From NCBI GenBank assembly GCA_017539025.1, contig JAFYHT010000007.1, forward strand, positions 1-64,000: a stretch of DNA of 64,000 bases, in the 5' to 3' direction. The position numbers and the translations under genes are program-made. Of the stretch, positions 27,546 through 36,478 are shown one piece after another. Position 1 is the first letter of the stretch; each line of letters starts with the position of its first letter. This stretch comes from Erysipelotrichaceae bacterium (GTDB lineage Bacteria > Bacillota_I > Bacilli_A > Erysipelotrichales > Erysipelotrichaceae). The notes below the pieces were generated by a model. It saw only the letters and a list, made by a program, of their open reading frames with translations, ran no database searches and had not been told where the DNA came from.

Positions 27546-28988
27546 ATGAAAATCATATTATTCATTCTGTTAGTACTGATCGTACTGCTTCTGATCGCTG
27601 TCATCAGGACGGCGATGCTTGAAAACAAGACCTCATCCTATCACGGATCTGATGATGATCTTCGAAGCAATGCCTATGCATTGAAACTGCAGAAGATGAT
27701 ACAGGTCGAGACAGTATCTTATGCGGATCATCCGGATCCAGACAAATTCAGGAAACTTCACAAGGCAATGGAAGAGCTCTTCCCCAATGTCTTTTCTCAT
27801 TGTGAGAAATACGACATCGACGGAAATCTCCTGGTCAGATGGAAAGGCAAGGATCCTTCCATGCAGCCGATCATCCTGATCTCCCATCTGGATGTCGTTC
27901 CGGCAGAAGGACAGTGGAAATATCCGCCGTTTGAAGGAAAGATCGTCGACGGAAAGATATATGGCAGAGGTGCATTTGATGTCAAATGCGGTGTCTGCAG
28001 CTTCTATCAGGCTGTTGAAGAACTGATCGAAGAAGGTTATGTTCCTCCATGTGATATTTACCTGGGTTCCAGCTGCACCGAAGAGATCGGCGGAGATGGT
28101 GCACCTAAGATCGTCAAATGGTTTACTGACAGGAATATCCGACTCTTCATGGTTTGCGATGAAGGCGGAGCGATCACAGAAGATCCAATGACCGGCATCA
28201 AAGGCAACTTTGCCATGGTCGGAATCTTCGAAAAAGGATATGGTGATCTCAAGATCTCCGCAAAAGGCAATGGCGGACACTCCTCTTCTCCGGGAAAGAA
28301 CACCCCGATCGCAAGACTTGCGAAATTCGAAGCCGAGATCGAAAAGAAATCACCGTTCAAGGTCCAGTTCACTCCTGCCCTTGACGGTATGTTAGAAAAT
28401 CTGGCCCCTTACTGCAACAGTTTCTTACTAAAACTTGTCTTCCATAACCTCTGGCTATTTAAGCCGTTATTGAAGAAAGTCATGCCGATGATCTCGCCGC
28501 AGGCTGCAGCGATGCTTCAGACGACGATGTGCTTCACGATGCAGAAAGGATCCGATGCCTATAACGTCATCCCACAGGAAGCCTACGTCACAGCCAATCT
28601 GCGTTTCATTCCTTTCCAGGCAAAGAAAGAATCGATCGAGATCGTCAGGAATATCGCAAAGAAATACGATCTGGAAGTCGAAGAAGTCAATTGCTCGGAT
28701 CCAACCGGATCTCTGGATCTCAATGGTCCGCAATTCAACATGACAAAGAAAGCCATCGCCAAAGTCTTCCCTGATGTTGCCTGTGTTCCATATATCGTGA
28801 CCGGTGGTACCGATTCCCGTTTCTACGATAAATATGTCGATGCCTGTGTCCGCTTTGAACCGATCAACTCTTCCAGAGAACAGCTTGGCGCAATGCACGG
28901 CATCGATGAAAACATCGATATCAACACTCTTCCACCGGCTGTTGACTACTACAAAGAGATCATCAGACTGCAGGAAGAAAGAGTATGA
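27546..28988 (+). CDS. M20-family metallopeptidase, membrane-anchored
   Basis: 480 residues. An N-terminal hydrophobic helix (residues 2-22) should anchor it. M20 dizinc motifs: SHLDVVPAEG (His and the following Asp), GRGAFDVKCG (bridging Asp), CTEEIGGDGA (general base Glu and ligand Glu) and the C-terminal VTGGTDSRFYDK / GIDENID region. A carboxypeptidase or dipeptidase with a dimerisation domain in the middle is expected. The esterase gene follows with a four-base overlap. Confidence 0.9.
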   Translation: MKIILFILLVLIVLLLIAVIRTAMLENKTSSYHGSDDDLRSNAYALKLQKMIQVETVSYADHPDPDKFRKLHKAMEELFPNVFSHCEKYDIDGNLLVRWKGKDPSMQPIILISHLDVVPAEGQWKYPPFEGKIVDGKIYGRGAFDVKCGVCSFYQAVEELIEEGYVPPCDIYLGSSCTEEIGGDGAPKIVKWFTDRNIRLFMVCDEGGAITEDPMTGIKGNFAMVGIFEKGYGDLKISAKGNGGHSSSPGKNTPIARLAKFEAEIEKKSPFKVQFTPALDGMLENLAPYCNSFLLKLVFHNLWLFKPLLKKVMPMISPQAAAMLQTTMCFTMQKGSDAYNVIPQEAYVTANLRFIPFQAKKESIEIVRNIAKKYDLEVEEVNCSDPTGSLDLNGPQFNMTKKAIAKVFPDVACVPYIVTGGTDSRFYDKYVDACVRFEPINSSREQLGAMHGIDENIDINTLPPAVDYYKEIIRLQEERV

Positions 28989-29662
28989 AGATCGATCAGG
29001 TCAACATCGAGATCTTCCTTCCGGAAGAAACAGAAAAACCGCTTCCTCTTGTCATCCTGAATGATGACATGAATCAGGGAAAAGAAACCTATGATCTGTG
29101 CAAGCAGATGAACACAAAACCATTTGTCATGGTCTATCTGAGCAGATTTGACTGGAATTCAGATTTATCTCCCTGGCCATGTGATCCGATCTTCAGAAAA
29201 GGAGAACCGTTTGCCGGCAAAGCGGATGAATACCTCGAACTGATCACAGAAAAGATATTACCGGCAATTCAAGATGAACTGAATCAGAAAGGTATCATTA
29301 TTTCATACAACGCCATTGCCGGGTATTCCCTGGCAGGGCTATTTGCCTTATATGCCGCAACAAAAACAGACCTCTTTCACAGGATCGTTTCCGCATCCGG
29401 ATCGTTGTGGTACCCGGACTTTGAAAAATACTTCATGGAAAACGGGATCAGTCCAGATATCGACAGAATATATCTGTCGCTTGGAGATCTCGAATCCAGG
29501 ACAAAGAACCCGATCATGTCTACCGTTCAGGATAAGACAGAAAGGATCTGTCAGTATCTCTCAGACAAAATAAAAGCAGTCTTTGAACTCAATGAAGGAA
29601 ATCACTTCAAAGATGCTTCACTCAGGACTGCCAAAGGGATCAGATATATTCTGGAAGATTAA
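28985..29662 (+). CDS. Esterase, alpha/beta hydrolase fold (esterase D/Fes-like)
   Basis: 225 residues. The nucleophile elbow GYSLAGLFAL and the upstream oxyanion region place it with esterase D/enterochelin-esterase-like hydrolases; the acid and the C-terminal histidine (GNHFKDA) follow in order. No signal peptide. It overlaps the M20 peptidase gene by four bases (ATGA), so the two work in the same transcript. The substrate is unknown; no siderophore genes are near. Confidence 0.8.
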   Translation: MKIDQVNIEIFLPEETEKPLPLVILNDDMNQGKETYDLCKQMNTKPFVMVYLSRFDWNSDLSPWPCDPIFRKGEPFAGKADEYLELITEKILPAIQDELNQKGIIISYNAIAGYSLAGLFALYAATKTDLFHRIVSASGSLWYPDFEKYFMENGISPDIDRIYLSLGDLESRTKNPIMSTVQDKTERICQYLSDKIKAVFELNEGNHFKDASLRTAKGIRYILED

Positions 29663-30087
29663 TAGTTGATCGGATCTCTTCCGGTAAACAGCCTTCCCAG
29701 ATAATTTGCCCATCTCTCAGGATAAAAGGAAGAATATCTGTATCTTCCTTTTCTTCTACTCATGATGTAATGAGGAGAGTTTGCCCAGAAGAAAGATGGG
29801 ATGCCGATGACGAGAAGATAGAATGGCCCTAACAGTAAAGACTGGATGGAATGACCGTATTCATGGACGATGACTCTTTCATCATCCGTTCCCAGAAACA
29901 GAAACATGCCCATCGACATCGAAGCGGGGTTGTTCCATCTGGTGACCAGTGCACCATAGAAGAATCTCCTTTCTTCTTTCGGACCTGTCAGTAAAACATA
30001 GATCCATATCAAAAAACCCAGGACGTTCTGAATGATGCCCCAGGTCATCTGGATAAAATAGTAGATAAACAGTTTAAATATCTTCAT
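29659..30087 (-). CDS. Small membrane protein with HEYGH zinc-like motif
   Basis: 142 residues (ATG at 30087). A long hydrophobic N-terminal region (about 10-37) is followed by [19 protein letters not shown], where HEYGH matches the HEXXH zinc-ligand pattern within a membrane segment, and a basic C-terminus. HEXXH with a membrane helix suggests a metalloprotease-like protein, but it is much shorter than known site-2 proteases. It overlaps the end of mtnA by 14 bases and so is translated from the same mRNA. Confidence 0.7.
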   Translation of the reverse strand: MKIFKLFIYYFIQMTWGIIQNVLGFLIWIYVLLTGPKEERRFFYGALVTRWNNPASMSMGMFLFLGTDDERVIVHEYGHSIQSLLLGPFYLLVIGIPSFFWANSPHYIMSRRKGRYRYSSFYPERWANYLGRLFTGRDPINY

Positions 30088-31180
30088 CAAACAGTTTCTT
30101 CAGATTGACATCAAACGGCGGGTAGACGATACCCTTTTCCGTAACGATGCCTGCTAAGAGTTCATGATCTGTCACGTCAAAGGACGGGTTGTAGCACTTC
30201 ACATCAGCCGGAGCCATTGGTTTTTCATACCACATGGTCTTGATCTCATCGGGATCTCTTAATTCGATCCTGATGTGATCACCATCCGGACAGTTCATGT
30301 CGATGGTCGAAGTCGGACCCAATGAATAGACCGGGATCCCATAGTGTTTCGCCAAGATCGCCACACCGGATGTACCGATCTTGTTGGCGACATCACCATT
30401 TGCCGCAATGCGGTCACAGCCGACAAAGCAGGCATTGATCCATCCATTCTTCATGACGATGGAAGCCATATTGTCACAGATCAGCGTCACATCGACACCG
30501 GCTCTGCTCAGTTCAAAGGAAGTCAGTCTGGCACCCTGTAAGAGCGGCCTTGTCTCATCGGCATAAACTCTGATGTCCATACCTCTGGCCTTAGCCAGCA
30601 GGAAAGGGCCCTGTGCCGTACCAAATGAAGTTGCCAGAGGTCCGGCGTTGCAATGAGTCAGAACGCCATCTCCATCTTTCAGTAAAGATAATCCATATTC
30701 GCAGATCTTCAGACACATTTCGATGTCTTCGTTGTGAATGGCGATCGCCTCTTTTTTCAACAGAGAAACGATCTCTTTTACTTCTTTTTCTTTATTGTCA
30801 TCAACGACCTTTTCCATCCTTTTTAAAGCCCAGGAAAGATTGACTGCTGTCGGTCTTGATGAATTGAGATATTCCTTATTCTTTTCAAAGTTCTCACAGA
30901 ACTGCTCAAAAGGCAGATCTTCATCCTTCTTTGACAACACGAACATCATGTATCCCGCAAAGATCCCGATTGCCGGAGCACCTCTGATCTCAAGCTTCTT
31001 GATCGCCTGATAAGCTGTCTCAAGATCACTGATCGTCTTGTATTCCAGGACATTCGGCAGCTTGACCTGATCAATGATCACAACACTTCGATCATCTTCA
31101 GACAGCCTGATATTATCGGTGATACCGACACTTTCGATCTCTTGTTTTGCCTTACTTAAACTGGCTTGGATGTTTGACAT
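30074..31180 (-). CDS. mtnA: S-methyl-5-thioribose-1-phosphate isomerase
   Basis: 368 residues of the eIF2B-like isomerase family. The catalytic cysteine is in [11 protein letters not shown] and the catalytic aspartate in [33 protein letters not shown] is diagnostic. The enzyme turns methylthioribose 1-phosphate (or the 5-deoxy analogue) into the ribulose form in methionine salvage or the 5-deoxyribose shunt. No dedicated MtnK is in the window. It starts inside the end of the MetRS-like gene (29-base overlap); AGGAAG precedes the ATG. Confidence 0.93.
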   Translation of the reverse strand: MSNIQASLSKAKQEIESVGITDNIRLSEDDRSVVIIDQVKLPNVLEYKTISDLETAYQAIKKLEIRGAPAIGIFAGYMMFVLSKKDEDLPFEQFCENFEKNKEYLNSSRPTAVNLSWALKRMEKVVDDNKEKEVKEIVSLLKKEAIAIHNEDIEMCLKICEYGLSLLKDGDGVLTHCNAGPLATSFGTAQGPFLLAKARGMDIRVYADETRPLLQGARLTSFELSRAGVDVTLICDNMASIVMKNGWINACFVGCDRIAANGDVANKIGTSGVAILAKHYGIPVYSLGPTSTIDMNCPDGDHIRIELRDPDEIKTMWYEKPMAPADVKCYNPSFDVTDHELLAGIVTEKGIVYPPFDVNLKKLFDEDI

Positions 31181-33116
31181 AGAAGTCTTCCTTTTCCTTC
31201 AATTCTTTTAACTTGTGGTTTTCCTTATCATCGATCAGATCATAGAGATCAGAGAAGATATTATCCCAGCTGAAGAACTTATCCGGATCGATATTGAGAT
31301 AGTCACAGATCTTCTCACAGCCTTCCGGAACGACCGGATGAGATAATACTGCAGCGACCTTGATCATATAGAACGCATCGATCAGCGTCTGTCTGATATT
31401 CTCTTCGTTATTGGAGTTCTTTGACCAGAACTTGGAAGCATTGCGGATATAGGAATCCAGATCGTTGTATACCTGATGCAGCTCAAAACGATACATGTGA
31501 TTCTCGTAATTGAGGATCGCTCTTTCTGCAATCTGCTTATATTCCGGTGATACTTCACCATAAGGTAACACACCATCAAAATACTTCTGTGTTGAATAGA
31601 AACAGCCTCTGACCATTCTGTTGAAGACATTGGTATAGAGATTGCCCTGCGCTAAAACAGGATCCGGTTCATTCTGATTTGCGTCAGGATTGAGTGGCTG
31701 AGGCATGAAAGAAACGGACTTGTTTCCTAAAGCCAGAGAAATGAAATGAGCCCTCAACTGATCAGCTGTGTAATAGTTGAGCAGGTCAGCAGCCATCGGT
31801 GGCTTGACGGAACCTGATGAAGAAGCCTTCTTATCCAGGAAAAGGATGTGGTGGTTGGCAACCAATGTCGTCAGTTGCAGATTACCGTCTTTTGGATGGA
31901 TGGTCAGATTGTCCTTACCCTGCTGAGCCATCCACAAAGGCATTTGGGCAACACCATAGAAATAGATGTTATCCTGGCCAATGAACTGGAATACTTCCGC
32001 TTCCTTGTCACACCAGTACTTCTTCCATTCATCATCACTCTTGCCGATCCTCTTGAAATAAGCCTTAGTGAAAGAGATCGGTGCCCAAAGGCTTTCCGGC
32101 CATACCCAGACTGTGAGATCTTCCTCATCTTCCAGTTTCGGTGCCTTGACGCCCCACTCGATATTGCCTGTGAGTCTTAACGGAACCAGAGTCTTTCCGG
32201 TACGATAATGGATGCCGGCCTTCGTCAGGATCGGACATGCTTTTTCTCTTAATTCAAGCTTGTCAAAAGTGACGGTAAAACTGCCCTTAATGTTTTCCAG
32301 ATCGGAATTGACGTGTTCCGGCAGATCCTTTTCGATCGCCAGATACTGATCAAGGAACTTGCCCTGGATATAGATGATCGGTGCACCAAGAGATTCTTCC
32401 ATCGTCTCGGAAACGATCCTTCTGACATTTGGTTTCTTCTTGATGTCATCGACATATTCTTTCAATAAGCCATTAAATTCCGTCAGTTTGAAATACCAGT
32501 TGGTGACATCTCTCATCTCCGGAGTCTCACCGGAAAGTGTAGATTTCGGATCGATGAGTTCTTCCGGCATATACTGATGGCCGAGATCACACTCATCCGC
32601 ATAACCCTTTTCCGACTGACAGTTTTCGATCGGGCACTTGCCTACGACCTGTCTGCCGTTGAGGAAACAGTGATATTTGGGATCATAGAACTGTTTGGTG
32701 ACCATCTTTTCCAGCCAGCCGTTTTCATAGAGCTTCCTGATGAATTCATTGGTCTCTTCCTGATGGACTTCCTTAGTATCGCCAAGACCGGAAGCACCGA
32801 AAAGATTCAGAGAGATCTTATAATCACGCAATGTCTTTTCTTGCGTATCATGATTCTCCTGTACGTAATCTTCGATCGTGCCCTTATAGCCTTCCGCATC
32901 AACCTTCTTACGATAGCCCTCAGCGATCGGTGAACCATAGCAGTCGGTTCCGGATACGAATACGACGTTGTCCTTGCCGATACGATCTCTCATAAACCTT
33001 GCGAAAACATCCGCATGGACAAACATGCCTCCGACATGACCGAAGTGTAATGATTTATTGCCATAAGGCATACCACCTGTGATCACGGCTCTTTTTGGAA
33101 ACTCAGGACGTCCCAT
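31152..33116 (-). CDS. Methionyl-tRNA-synthetase-like class I tRNA ligase
   Basis: 654 residues. The N-terminal nucleotide motif is HFGH (normally HIGH) in [15 protein letters not shown], a zinc-finger insertion has [17 protein letters not shown] and a further Cys, and the catalytic domain holds [12 protein letters not shown], close to MetRS FIGKDI. The KMSKS loop position reads DKKASSSG, so the signature is changed. A C-terminal anticodon-binding helical domain is present, but there is no tRNA-binding OB tail. Either the only MetRS of this organism or a paralogue. AAGGGGG precedes the ATG, and mtnA follows in the same operon. Confidence 0.82.
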   Translation of the reverse strand: MGRPEFPKRAVITGGMPYGNKSLHFGHVGGMFVHADVFARFMRDRIGKDNVVFVSGTDCYGSPIAEGYRKKVDAEGYKGTIEDYVQENHDTQEKTLRDYKISLNLFGASGLGDTKEVHQEETNEFIRKLYENGWLEKMVTKQFYDPKYHCFLNGRQVVGKCPIENCQSEKGYADECDLGHQYMPEELIDPKSTLSGETPEMRDVTNWYFKLTEFNGLLKEYVDDIKKKPNVRRIVSETMEESLGAPIIYIQGKFLDQYLAIEKDLPEHVNSDLENIKGSFTVTFDKLELREKACPILTKAGIHYRTGKTLVPLRLTGNIEWGVKAPKLEDEEDLTVWVWPESLWAPISFTKAYFKRIGKSDDEWKKYWCDKEAEVFQFIGQDNIYFYGVAQMPLWMAQQGKDNLTIHPKDGNLQLTTLVANHHILFLDKKASSSGSVKPPMAADLLNYYTADQLRAHFISLALGNKSVSFMPQPLNPDANQNEPDPVLAQGNLYTNVFNRMVRGCFYSTQKYFDGVLPYGEVSPEYKQIAERAILNYENHMYRFELHQVYNDLDSYIRNASKFWSKNSNNEENIRQTLIDAFYMIKVAAVLSHPVVPEGCEKICDYLNIDPDKFFSWDNIFSDLYDLIDDKENHKLKELKEKEDFYVKHPSQFK

Positions 33117-33165
33117 CTTCTATTCCCCCTTATCAAATACCCATATATTATAACAAATTAACTTT

Positions 33166-34593
33166 TTACAGATCGTAATAGTTCCTGAACTCTGCAGGAT
33201 GAGGATACTTCTGTACTTCTCTTTCCTCTTTGGCGATCAGCTTCAACCAGTTATTGATCAGCTCCTCACTGAAGACTCCGCCTTGTAAGAGATAGTCATG
33301 GTCCTGTTTTAAGGCATCCAGAGCCTCAGGCAGACTGGTCGGAAGGTGTTCCAGCTTTGCCTTTTCTTCATCACTCAAATCATAGAGATTGAAATCAAAC
33401 GGACCCCAGTTGTGATCCTTCGGATCGATCCTGTTTCTGATGCCATCGATCCCAGCCATCAGGATCGCTGCGAAAGCGTAATATGGATTACAAGTCGCAT
33501 CACCTGAACGCAGCTCGAATCTGACCGCATCCTCACTCTTGACATAACCCGGGATCCTGATCACGGCACTGCGATTACTGGAAGCATAACCGATCGTGAC
33601 CGGAGCCTCAAAACCCGGAACCAGACGGCGGTAGGAATTCGTCGTCGGGTCAAGCAACGCACTTAAAGAACGAACATGTTTCAGTAAACCGCCGATGAAA
33701 TACATCGCCGTATCAGACAGATTGGCATAAGCACCCTTCTTATAGAAAAGATTCTTCCCTTCTTTCCTTAGCTGCATGTGTACATGCATGCCATTGCCTG
33801 CTTCATCGCCGATCGGTTTAGGCATAAAGGTCGCAGTCATGCCTTCTCTGGCAGCCGCATTCCTGATGAGATACTTTGTCATCATCGTGTCATCTGCCAG
33901 CTTGCGAAGATCACCGAGTTCCACCTCGATCTCCATCTGACCGCTTCCGCCGACTTCATGGTGGTGATACTTCACTTCGATACCGCATTCCTTCATCAGT
34001 TCACAGATCTCGTTCCTCAGATCGAAACAGAGATCCATCGGCTGATCGATGTGGTATCCGCCCTTTTTCAATGTGTGATATCCGCTTGAATTCTCCATTT
34101 CGGAAGACCATTCCGATTCGATCGAATGAAGTCTCGATGAAACTTCACTTCCCGATACCTTGTAGCTCATCGAGTCAAACAGTGAGAACTCATATTCCGG
34201 AGCGATGACAAATTCATCTGCGATATTACATTTCTTCATGTAATCCATCGCAGCTTTCACAACATTCCTCGGATACTGTTCAAACGGAACGTTTTCTTTC
34301 TTTTCAATGACATAGACATTCGCCATCATCGATAAAGTCGGCGTTGCCGCAAACGGTTCCTCATAGGCACTGGAAAGATCCGGATAGAATACCATATCTG
34401 ATTTTTCAACTCTGGCATAGCCATAATTGGAGGCATCAAAACCGATGCCCTCTTTCATCATCTTCTCATTCAGTCTTTCTGATGGAATAGAAAGATGTCT
34501 GAATCTTCCCCGCAGATCGACAAGTTTGAGATCGATGATCTTTATATTGTTCTCTTTGATATAAGCTTTTGCTTCCTTGATATTTTTGAACAT
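33166..34593 (-). CDS. glnA: Glutamine synthetase, type I
   Basis: 475 residues from the ATG at 34593 (GAGGAG 6 bases upstream). It makes glutamine from glutamate and ammonia. Motifs: DLRGRFRH, APEYEFSLFDS, the ATP/metal motif HHEVGGSGQMEIEVE, KPIGDEAGNGMHVHMQL and NSYRRLVPGFEAP. I see no adenylylation-loop tyrosine context of the GSI-beta type, so it is probably feedback-controlled. It is divergent from a sugar kinase gene. Confidence 0.95.
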   Translation of the reverse strand: MFKNIKEAKAYIKENNIKIIDLKLVDLRGRFRHLSIPSERLNEKMMKEGIGFDASNYGYARVEKSDMVFYPDLSSAYEEPFAATPTLSMMANVYVIEKKENVPFEQYPRNVVKAAMDYMKKCNIADEFVIAPEYEFSLFDSMSYKVSGSEVSSRLHSIESEWSSEMENSSGYHTLKKGGYHIDQPMDLCFDLRNEICELMKECGIEVKYHHHEVGGSGQMEIEVELGDLRKLADDTMMTKYLIRNAAAREGMTATFMPKPIGDEAGNGMHVHMQLRKEGKNLFYKKGAYANLSDTAMYFIGGLLKHVRSLSALLDPTTNSYRRLVPGFEAPVTIGYASSNRSAVIRIPGYVKSEDAVRFELRSGDATCNPYYAFAAILMAGIDGIRNRIDPKDHNWGPFDFNLYDLSDEEKAKLEHLPTSLPEALDALKQDHDYLLQGGVFSEELINNWLKLIAKEEREVQKYPHPAEFRNYYDL

Positions 34594-34611
34594 AATGAAC
34601 TCCTCATCCCT

Positions 34612-34621
34612 ATTATATAAT
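34612..34621. promoter_or_regulatory. Symmetric -10 shared by glnA and the sugar kinase gene
   Basis: ATTATATAAT reads as TATAAT on both strands (plus 34616-34621; minus 34612-34617). On the plus strand GGAACT and then ATG follow, so the kinase mRNA would be leaderless; on the minus strand glnA has a short leader with GAGGAG. No clear -35 on either side. Confidence 0.55.
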
Positions 34622-34627
34622 GGAACT

Positions 34628-35554
34628 ATGGACAAGTACTTACTGACAATATTAGGCAGCAGTGTCGACTATTTCTATGAATCCGACACTTATCCAATCG
34701 TGGGAGACTTTTCTCATGCCCGCTATATCACCTCTTCTGCCGGTGGTTGTCCGCTCAATGTCGGAGCCATCTGTGCAGCAAAAGGAATGAACGTATCAGC
34801 TCTGGATATGCTAGGAAAGAAGGATGATACAACTCCTTTCCTGCTAAGTGAACTCAAGCGTCTTCATTTCAATACCGATCATGTTGAAATCAGGGAAAAT
34901 GTATCCAATGGCAAAGTCATCATCATCCTGACCGGTGATCAGAGAACGATGTTTGTCGTCGATCCGATCAGACCGCCTTATGAGATGAACGATCAGATAC
35001 AGGACCTCTTAAATGGATCGACCTATATCTATTCTCTGATGCATATGATCAATCGTTCCTTCACAAGTCTGGATCCCCTGTTACAAGCCAAAGAAAACGG
35101 CGCAAAGATCATTCTGGATGGTTCTTCAAAATACGATGACCCTTCAAGAGTCAAGATCCTATATGACTTATGCGATGGTCTCTTCATCAATGAAACAGAC
35201 TATGCCAGACTCAAAGAAAACTCGCCATCAGAACCGAAAGATATCATCTTAGACAACGGCGGAGAATTCGTCATCATTACGAAGGGATCCAAAGGATCCA
35301 CTCTCTATCTGAAAGACAAAGAGATCTATAAGCCATCTCTTTCCAATCTGAAAGTACTGGATTCCACCGGTGCAGGAGATGCCTTTGCGGGATGCTTTAT
35401 CGCTTGTCTGCTGAATGATATGCCATATGAAAAAGCTCTGGCCTATGCAACTGTCAACGGTGCCTATGCATGCACGGTATTCGGCGGACTGGGTGGAGTG
35501 GCCTCGTTTGAACAACTGGAAGAATTTGCCAAGGAGCATGATTATGAACTATGA
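34628..35554 (+). CDS. PfkB-family carbohydrate kinase
   Basis: 308 residues from the ATG at 34628. Ribokinase/fructokinase fold: GGCPLNVGAICAAKG (substrate region), DGSSKYDD, and the catalytic GAGDAFAGCFIA motif with the base Asp. The substrate is a sugar or sugar-like compound, not fixed by the sequence. It overlaps the SIS-domain gene by 11 bases; the pair recalls kinase plus SIS systems that break down fructosamine-type amino sugars. No Shine-Dalgarno precedes the ATG. Confidence 0.88.
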   Translation: MDKYLLTILGSSVDYFYESDTYPIVGDFSHARYITSSAGGCPLNVGAICAAKGMNVSALDMLGKKDDTTPFLLSELKRLHFNTDHVEIRENVSNGKVIIILTGDQRTMFVVDPIRPPYEMNDQIQDLLNGSTYIYSLMHMINRSFTSLDPLLQAKENGAKIILDGSSKYDDPSRVKILYDLCDGLFINETDYARLKENSPSEPKDIILDNGGEFVIITKGSKGSTLYLKDKEIYKPSLSNLKVLDSTGAGDAFAGCFIACLLNDMPYEKALAYATVNGAYACTVFGGLGGVASFEQLEEFAKEHDYEL

Positions 35555-36452
35555 CAAGATGATGGATTGCTTTGCGACACTCAATGAAAAAGTCGAATAT
35601 GCGATAGTTAATACCGATCTGAAAGCTTTCTTTGAAAAACTTGACGAGATCAAAGGACCGACTCTGGTCTGCGGTGTCGGTGGATCCAGTGTTGTCGCCT
35701 CTTTTCTGGCAAAGGTATTGAGAGAAAAGAAACATGAGATCGCCACTTTCACCTTTCCAAGAGATCTCAAGCATATGGATCTCAGCGGCTATGAAAACAT
35801 CATTTCCGTATCCTATTCCGGAAGCAACATCGGCGCAAAAGTGATGTTTGATACCGATCTGAAGAAATATCTTCTGACAGGAAATCCACAGGAAGACTGT
35901 GAAAACATCGTATATACGATGAAAAAGGAGCTCTCTTATGTCTCGATCTCCGCAACCATCGTACCTTTGACGCTCTTATTGCTGTATTATCAAAACGATA
36001 TTGGTATTGTTCGGGAAATACTTGAGGAAGAGATCCACACGGATTCCGATAATTCGTTCTATGAAGTCATGTCCGGGTATGAAACATCTACAGCCGGAAT
36101 CATGCTGGAATCATCGATCACAGAATCAGGAATGGCAGCCTGCGTCGTCCATGACAAATACAACTATTGCCACGGAAGGATCAATCTCAGCCGACATTCT
36201 AATGCCGATCTGATCTTCCTTCGCACAGGAAATGAGCTGGATGATCTTCTGATCGATCATCTTCCATCTCACTTCAAAAAGATCATCACCATTCCTCGAA
36301 AATACGAAGATGATGTGATCAATGATTACTATATGACACTGATGTCATTAAAACTGATTAGAGACATCGCACTAAATAAAGGAAAAGACATCTCCGATAT
36401 GAACGAACTCGGTGATAACGATGTCTTCTATCTCTTCAACGGAGAAATGTAA
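35544..36452 (+). CDS. SIS-domain protein (sugar isomerase/deglycase-like)
   Basis: 302 residues from the ATG at 35544, with AAGGAG in the end of the kinase gene. The first SIS half has VCGVGGSSVVASFLAKVL and ISVSYSGSNIGA, the typical phosphosugar loop; the second half is degenerate. Relatives include glucosamine-phosphate deaminase-like and fructosamine-phosphate deglycase enzymes. Together with the kinase it may convert a phosphorylated amino sugar or amino-acid adduct. Exact substrate unknown. Confidence 0.78.
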   Translation: MNYDKMMDCFATLNEKVEYAIVNTDLKAFFEKLDEIKGPTLVCGVGGSSVVASFLAKVLREKKHEIATFTFPRDLKHMDLSGYENIISVSYSGSNIGAKVMFDTDLKKYLLTGNPQEDCENIVYTMKKELSYVSISATIVPLTLLLLYYQNDIGIVREILEEEIHTDSDNSFYEVMSGYETSTAGIMLESSITESGMAACVVHDKYNYCHGRINLSRHSNADLIFLRTGNELDDLLIDHLPSHFKKIITIPRKYEDDVINDYYMTLMSLKLIRDIALNKGKDISDMNELGDNDVFYLFNGEM

Positions 36453-36478
36453 AACAGAGAGTTGCCTCTCTGTTTTTT
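36453..36478. terminator. Bidirectional terminator
   Basis: AACAGAGAG, TTGC loop, CTCTCTGTT then TTTT; the left flank carries AAAA. It lies between the SIS gene and the convergent beta-galactosidase gene. Confidence 0.82.
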
